DNA of 64,000 nucleotides, taken from an uncultured bacterium. GTDB lineage: Bacteria; Bacillota_I; Bacilli_A; RFN20; CAG-826. The stretch is taken from contig CASEVI010000005.1 in NCBI GenBank assembly GCA_949291375.1, positions 1 through 64,000 of the forward strand, read 5' to 3'. Made by a program: the position numbers and the translations under genes. Shown in pieces: positions 63,329 to 64,000 of this stretch. Each line of letters starts with the position of its first letter. The first letter of the stretch is position 1. The notes under the pieces are model-generated. The model made no database searches. It had not been told where the DNA came from and worked only from the letters and a program-made list of their open reading frames with translations.

Positions 63329-64000
63329 TGTTTAATAATCCTCCAATTTTTTTAATAAATTTTCTAACCGGTCCATCTTTATCACGGTTATAGTTTTTTA
63401 TAGCGTTTAAAAGTAAATTTGTAATAACTATAACGGCCATTAAAACAATACCAAGAGAGAAACGAACATCATAACCAAATCCACTTGCTTCATTAATTCC
63501 TGATAACATAGCCGAAGCAATAGTAGAACCTGGTTGGAAAATATTATAGAAGTTAAGGCCGTTAGTACTATTTCCAATTACCATTTGAATAGCGGTTGCT
63601 TCTCCTAAAGCTCTACCTATACCAAGAATAATTCCAGCAAAAATACCAGATTTTGCACTTCGAATTATAATTTTCATATTAGTTTGAGCATTTGAAGCAC
63701 CTAAAGCAAGTGAACCATTGATTAAAGAATGATCAACTGCATTAATTGCACTTATTGATAAAGTAGTCATTGTTGGAATGGACATAACTGCAATAATTAA
63801 AGCGCCACTTAAAATCGAAGATCCAGCAAACGTTTGAACACCTAAAGCCTCGGCAATTGAATATACAAAAGGATTGATAATTCCTTTACCAAAAAGACCA
63901 AAAATAACTGAAGGAATAGCTGCTAATAAATCAATTGCGGTTCTTATAATATCTTTAATTCCTCTAGGAGAAATTTTTGCAATAAATAAGGCTGTAAAAA
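63306..64000 (-). CDS. pstC: Phosphate ABC permease PstC (partial; N-terminus outside the window)
   Basis: About 231 residues visible. The reading frame enters from the right edge with FTALFIAKISPRGIKDIIRT and continues through AIDLLAAIPSVIFGLFG (a PstC hallmark) and the EAA loop LALGASNAQTNMKIIIRSA. The internal ATG at 63785 is not the true start, since conserved sequence continues upstream of it. The gene for the phosphate-binding protein, if present, should lie further right. Confidence 0.93.
   Translation of the reverse strand, partial: FTALFIAKISPRGIKDIIRTAIDLLAAIPSVIFGLFGKGIINPFVYSIAEALGVQTFAGSSILSGALIIAVMSIPTMTTLSISAINAVDHSLINGSLALGASNAQTNMKIIIRSAKSGIFAGIILGIGRALGEATAIQMVIGNSTNGLNFYNIFQPGSTIASAMLSGINEASGFGYDVRFSLGIVLMAVIVITNLLLNAIKNYNRDKDGPVRKFIKKIGGLLNNERKESN

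Overview
The window is AT-rich (roughly a quarter G+C by eye), densely packed bacterial DNA. It suggests a low-GC Bacillota relative of the Mollicutes/Erysipelotrichia, probably an anaerobic, gut-type fermenter. Support: lipoproteins and sortase-free surface proteins, CcpA-type cre sites, a CIRCE operator, an Opp peptide transporter, lactate and secondary-alcohol dehydrogenases and methylglyoxal synthase. UGA is a stop codon (the gene ending at 52350 uses it) and Trp is UGG, so this is not a code-4 mycoplasma. The exact taxon cannot be read from the sequence.

Layout. 2-415: tail of an AlbA/RecG-like ATP-binding regulator, followed by an intergenic stretch of visibly higher GC. 1024-4699: sugar kinase, small membrane protein, tRNA-Leu, ABC exporter. 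4747-10324: tight five-gene operon (carboxylesterase, GNAT, HSL-type esterase, gamma-glutamylcyclotransferase-like protein, GH31 glycosidase). 10453-14993: MntP, histidine phosphatase, CorA, GNAT, DUF1836 regulator, GalE; then tRNA-Gln. 15612-19017: Zn-phospholipase C-like protein, MscS channel, MFS/UMF1 transporter. 19128-24911: CIRCE-groESL, MATE pump, Tex. 25034-28651: monoglyceride-lipase-like hydrolase, a decayed AbiE toxin-antitoxin pair, PRPP synthetase. 28851-42681: surface subtilisin, membrane protein, and a complete Opp peptide importer whose subunits carry very large insertions. 42809-45226: lipoprotein, MgsA, and a decayed DUF4143-type ATPase. 45411-52350: aerobic-type ribonucleotide reductase, LDH-family dehydrogenase, NADP-type secondary alcohol dehydrogenase behind a perfect cre site, COG0523 GTPase. 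52630-57962: membrane proteins, an acyltransferase/acyl-CoA synthetase pair, YhhN-family protein. 58006-64000 (minus strand): pstC-pstA-pstB-phoU-phoP-phoR phosphate system.

How it works together. The subtilisin (anchored by a C-terminal membrane helix) and the Opp system form a plausible peptide-scavenging module. The esterase/GH31 operon looks like intracellular processing of acylated oligosaccharides. The Pst-Pho block is the phosphate-starvation regulon. LDH, ADH and MgsA are fermentation and overflow metabolism. Three accessory genes are degraded or truncated, which suggests steady gain and loss of defence or mobile genes.

Most notable signals: (1) huge extracytoplasmic and coiled-coil insertions in OppB, OppC, OppD and OppF, and a similar TM1-TM2 insertion in PstA; (2) a group of genes whose start codon lies only 7-11 nt after a -10 box with no Shine-Dalgarno, suggesting leaderless transcripts; (3) an orphan cre site; (4) paired palindromes with shared motifs in two intergenic regions.
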